From Zhihengliuella halotolerans (GTDB lineage: Bacteria; Actinomycetota; Actinomycetes; Actinomycetales; Micrococcaceae): a DNA stretch of 64,000 bases. Shown piece after piece: positions 63,202 through 64,000 of this stretch (the first letter of the stretch is position 1; each line of letters opens with the position of its first letter). The notes under the pieces are model-generated. The model did no database searches, was not told the origin of the DNA, and worked only from the letters and a program-made list of their open reading frames with translations. The stretch covers positions 1,674,001 to 1,738,000 of the forward strand of contig NZ_SHLA01000001.1 of NCBI RefSeq assembly GCF_004217565.1, in the 5' to 3' direction. The position numbers and the translations under genes are program-made.

Positions 63202-64000
63202 TCAATTCATTCGCACACGAACGCCTACGGAGGGACTGAGCCCTTCTTCGAGCAGCGTCGCGAGTGCATGGCGACCCACCTCGTGCAGCGGCTCGGCGGG
63301 GTCGTGCATGATCGCGATCAGCCCGTAATGCACCGCCCAGCCGCGAGCCCGGCGCCACAGCGCCTCCGCGGTGCCGGGCGGGACGGACGCGCCGTCGTCG
63401 TACGCCTCCTGGAACGCGGCGCGACCCGCCGGAGTGAAGTGCAGCCAGACCATGCCGAGGTCCCCGGCCGGGTCGCCGCTGGTCAGGTCGCCGAAATCGA
63501 CGACGGCAGCCAGCCTGCCGTCCGGACCAAAGACGACGTTGTGCGGGTGCGGGTCCCCGTGCAGCCACCGCGGCGGGCCTGTATGGGTGGCCGCGGAGAC
63601 GCCGTCGGCGACGACGCTGCGCAGCACGTCGACGGTTCCCGGGGCGAAACCCTCGCTCGCCGCCGGCGCGAAGAGACCGGCACCGAACTCCGCCAGTCGG
63701 TGTCCGACGGCGGCCTGGCGCAGCGCGAGGTCGGTCCCGCGGAAGATGCTCGACGGCGCGTCGTCCGGAGCCTCGACGTGCATCGCGGCGAGGAAGACGG
63801 CCAGTTCGACCGCGTATCCGTCGCGCTCGGCGGGAGCAGCGAGGGCCGCGCTCGTACCCGGATACCACGGGACGATCGCCCACTCATAGGGGTACCCGTA
63901 GCCAGGGTGCCCGGTACGTACGACGGCGGGCACGGGCAGCGGCAGGTTCGGTGCAAGCGCGGGCAGGTGTTCGACCTCGTGCCGCAGCAGCTCGACGGCC
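63202..64000 (-). CDS. APH-family phosphotransferase (N-terminus outside window)
   Basis: The frame is open from the right edge to the stop at 63202, about 265 residues. It carries the kinase catalytic loop RWLHGDPHPHNVVF (H-x-D-x4-N) and the metal motif VVDFGDLTSGDPAGD, then MVWLHFTPAGRAAF. It resembles macrolide/aminoglycoside phosphotransferase relatives of unknown substrate. The DUF4240 gene follows 14 bases later on the same strand, so they are probably co-transcribed. A degraded copy of its 3' part lies at 61556-61690. Confidence 0.85.
   Translation of the reverse strand, partial: AVELLRHEVEHLPALAPNLPLPVPAVVRTGHPGYGYPYEWAIVPWYPGTSAALAAPAERDGYAVELAVFLAAMHVEAPDDAPSSIFRGTDLALRQAAVGHRLAEFGAGLFAPAASEGFAPGTVDVLRSVVADGVSAATHTGPPRWLHGDPHPHNVVFGPDGRLAAVVDFGDLTSGDPAGDLGMVWLHFTPAGRAAFQEAYDDGASVPPGTAEALWRRARGWAVHYGLIAIMHDPAEPLHEVGRHALATLLEEGLSPSVGVRVRMN

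Overview
The window is high-GC, densely packed actinobacterial chromosome. The gene content (rpsB-tsf-pyrH-frr-cdsA, dnaG-dgt-dusB, a GlxR/CRP-like site, a SAM-IV riboswitch, an Actinobacterial Holin-X protein, many GTG/TTG starts and several apparently leaderless genes) suggests a member of the Micrococcaceae, such as an Arthrobacter, Zhihengliuella, Kocuria or Micrococcus relative. This placement is inference from gene order and composition; no 16S rRNA is present.

Layout. 1-4.8 kb: two sodium/solute (acetate-type) symporter units, one incomplete at the left edge. They flank a LytS/LytTR two-component system, with a CRP-like palindrome between the divergent operons. 4.8-9.8 kb: DivIVA-domain protein, cdsA, frr, pyrH, tsf and rpsB, all on the minus strand. 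10.2-16.2 kb: a secreted M23 peptidase, two GT4 glycosyltransferases, a multi-pass membrane protein, a CDP-alcohol phosphatidyltransferase, a Holin-X protein, one tRNA-Ile(CAT) and two identical tRNA-Asn genes. 16.2-25.6 kb: dnaG, dgt, dusB, a YibE/F protein, a GNAT protein, glyS and a YdcZ-type transporter. 25.7-33.4 kb: S4 protein, hydrolase, metX and metY under a SAM-IV riboswitch, VOC protein, a face-to-face CPBP/phosphotransferase pair, tpx and hutD.

33.5-42.7 kb is a complete-looking histidine utilisation locus. An IclR regulator heads hutU, yjiH, an M20 amidohydrolase, hutF and hutI, joined by short overlaps or gaps, with hutH divergent across two inverted repeats and hutD convergent. 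HutF should give N-formylglutamate, but there is no hutG, so the M20 enzyme is the natural candidate for the last step. 42.8-53.2 kb: an RND permease behind a perfect palindrome, a Tat-secreted GH43 arabinanase with a LacI-like operator, a secreted orphan protein, mug, a lipoprotein, and kbl-tdh with a divergent LysR regulator. 53.2-61.3 kb: a ROK regulator followed by an oppABCDF-type transporter and a Gfo/Idh/MocA oxidoreductase; the second ATPase carries a one-base frameshift in a six-base homopolymer. 61.5-64.0 kb is an accessory patch: an AT-richer gene with a leucine-rich N-terminal half and a DUF4240 C-terminus, lying between an intact phosphotransferase gene and a degraded fragment of a close relative.

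No insertion sequence, CRISPR array, rRNA or prophage was seen.
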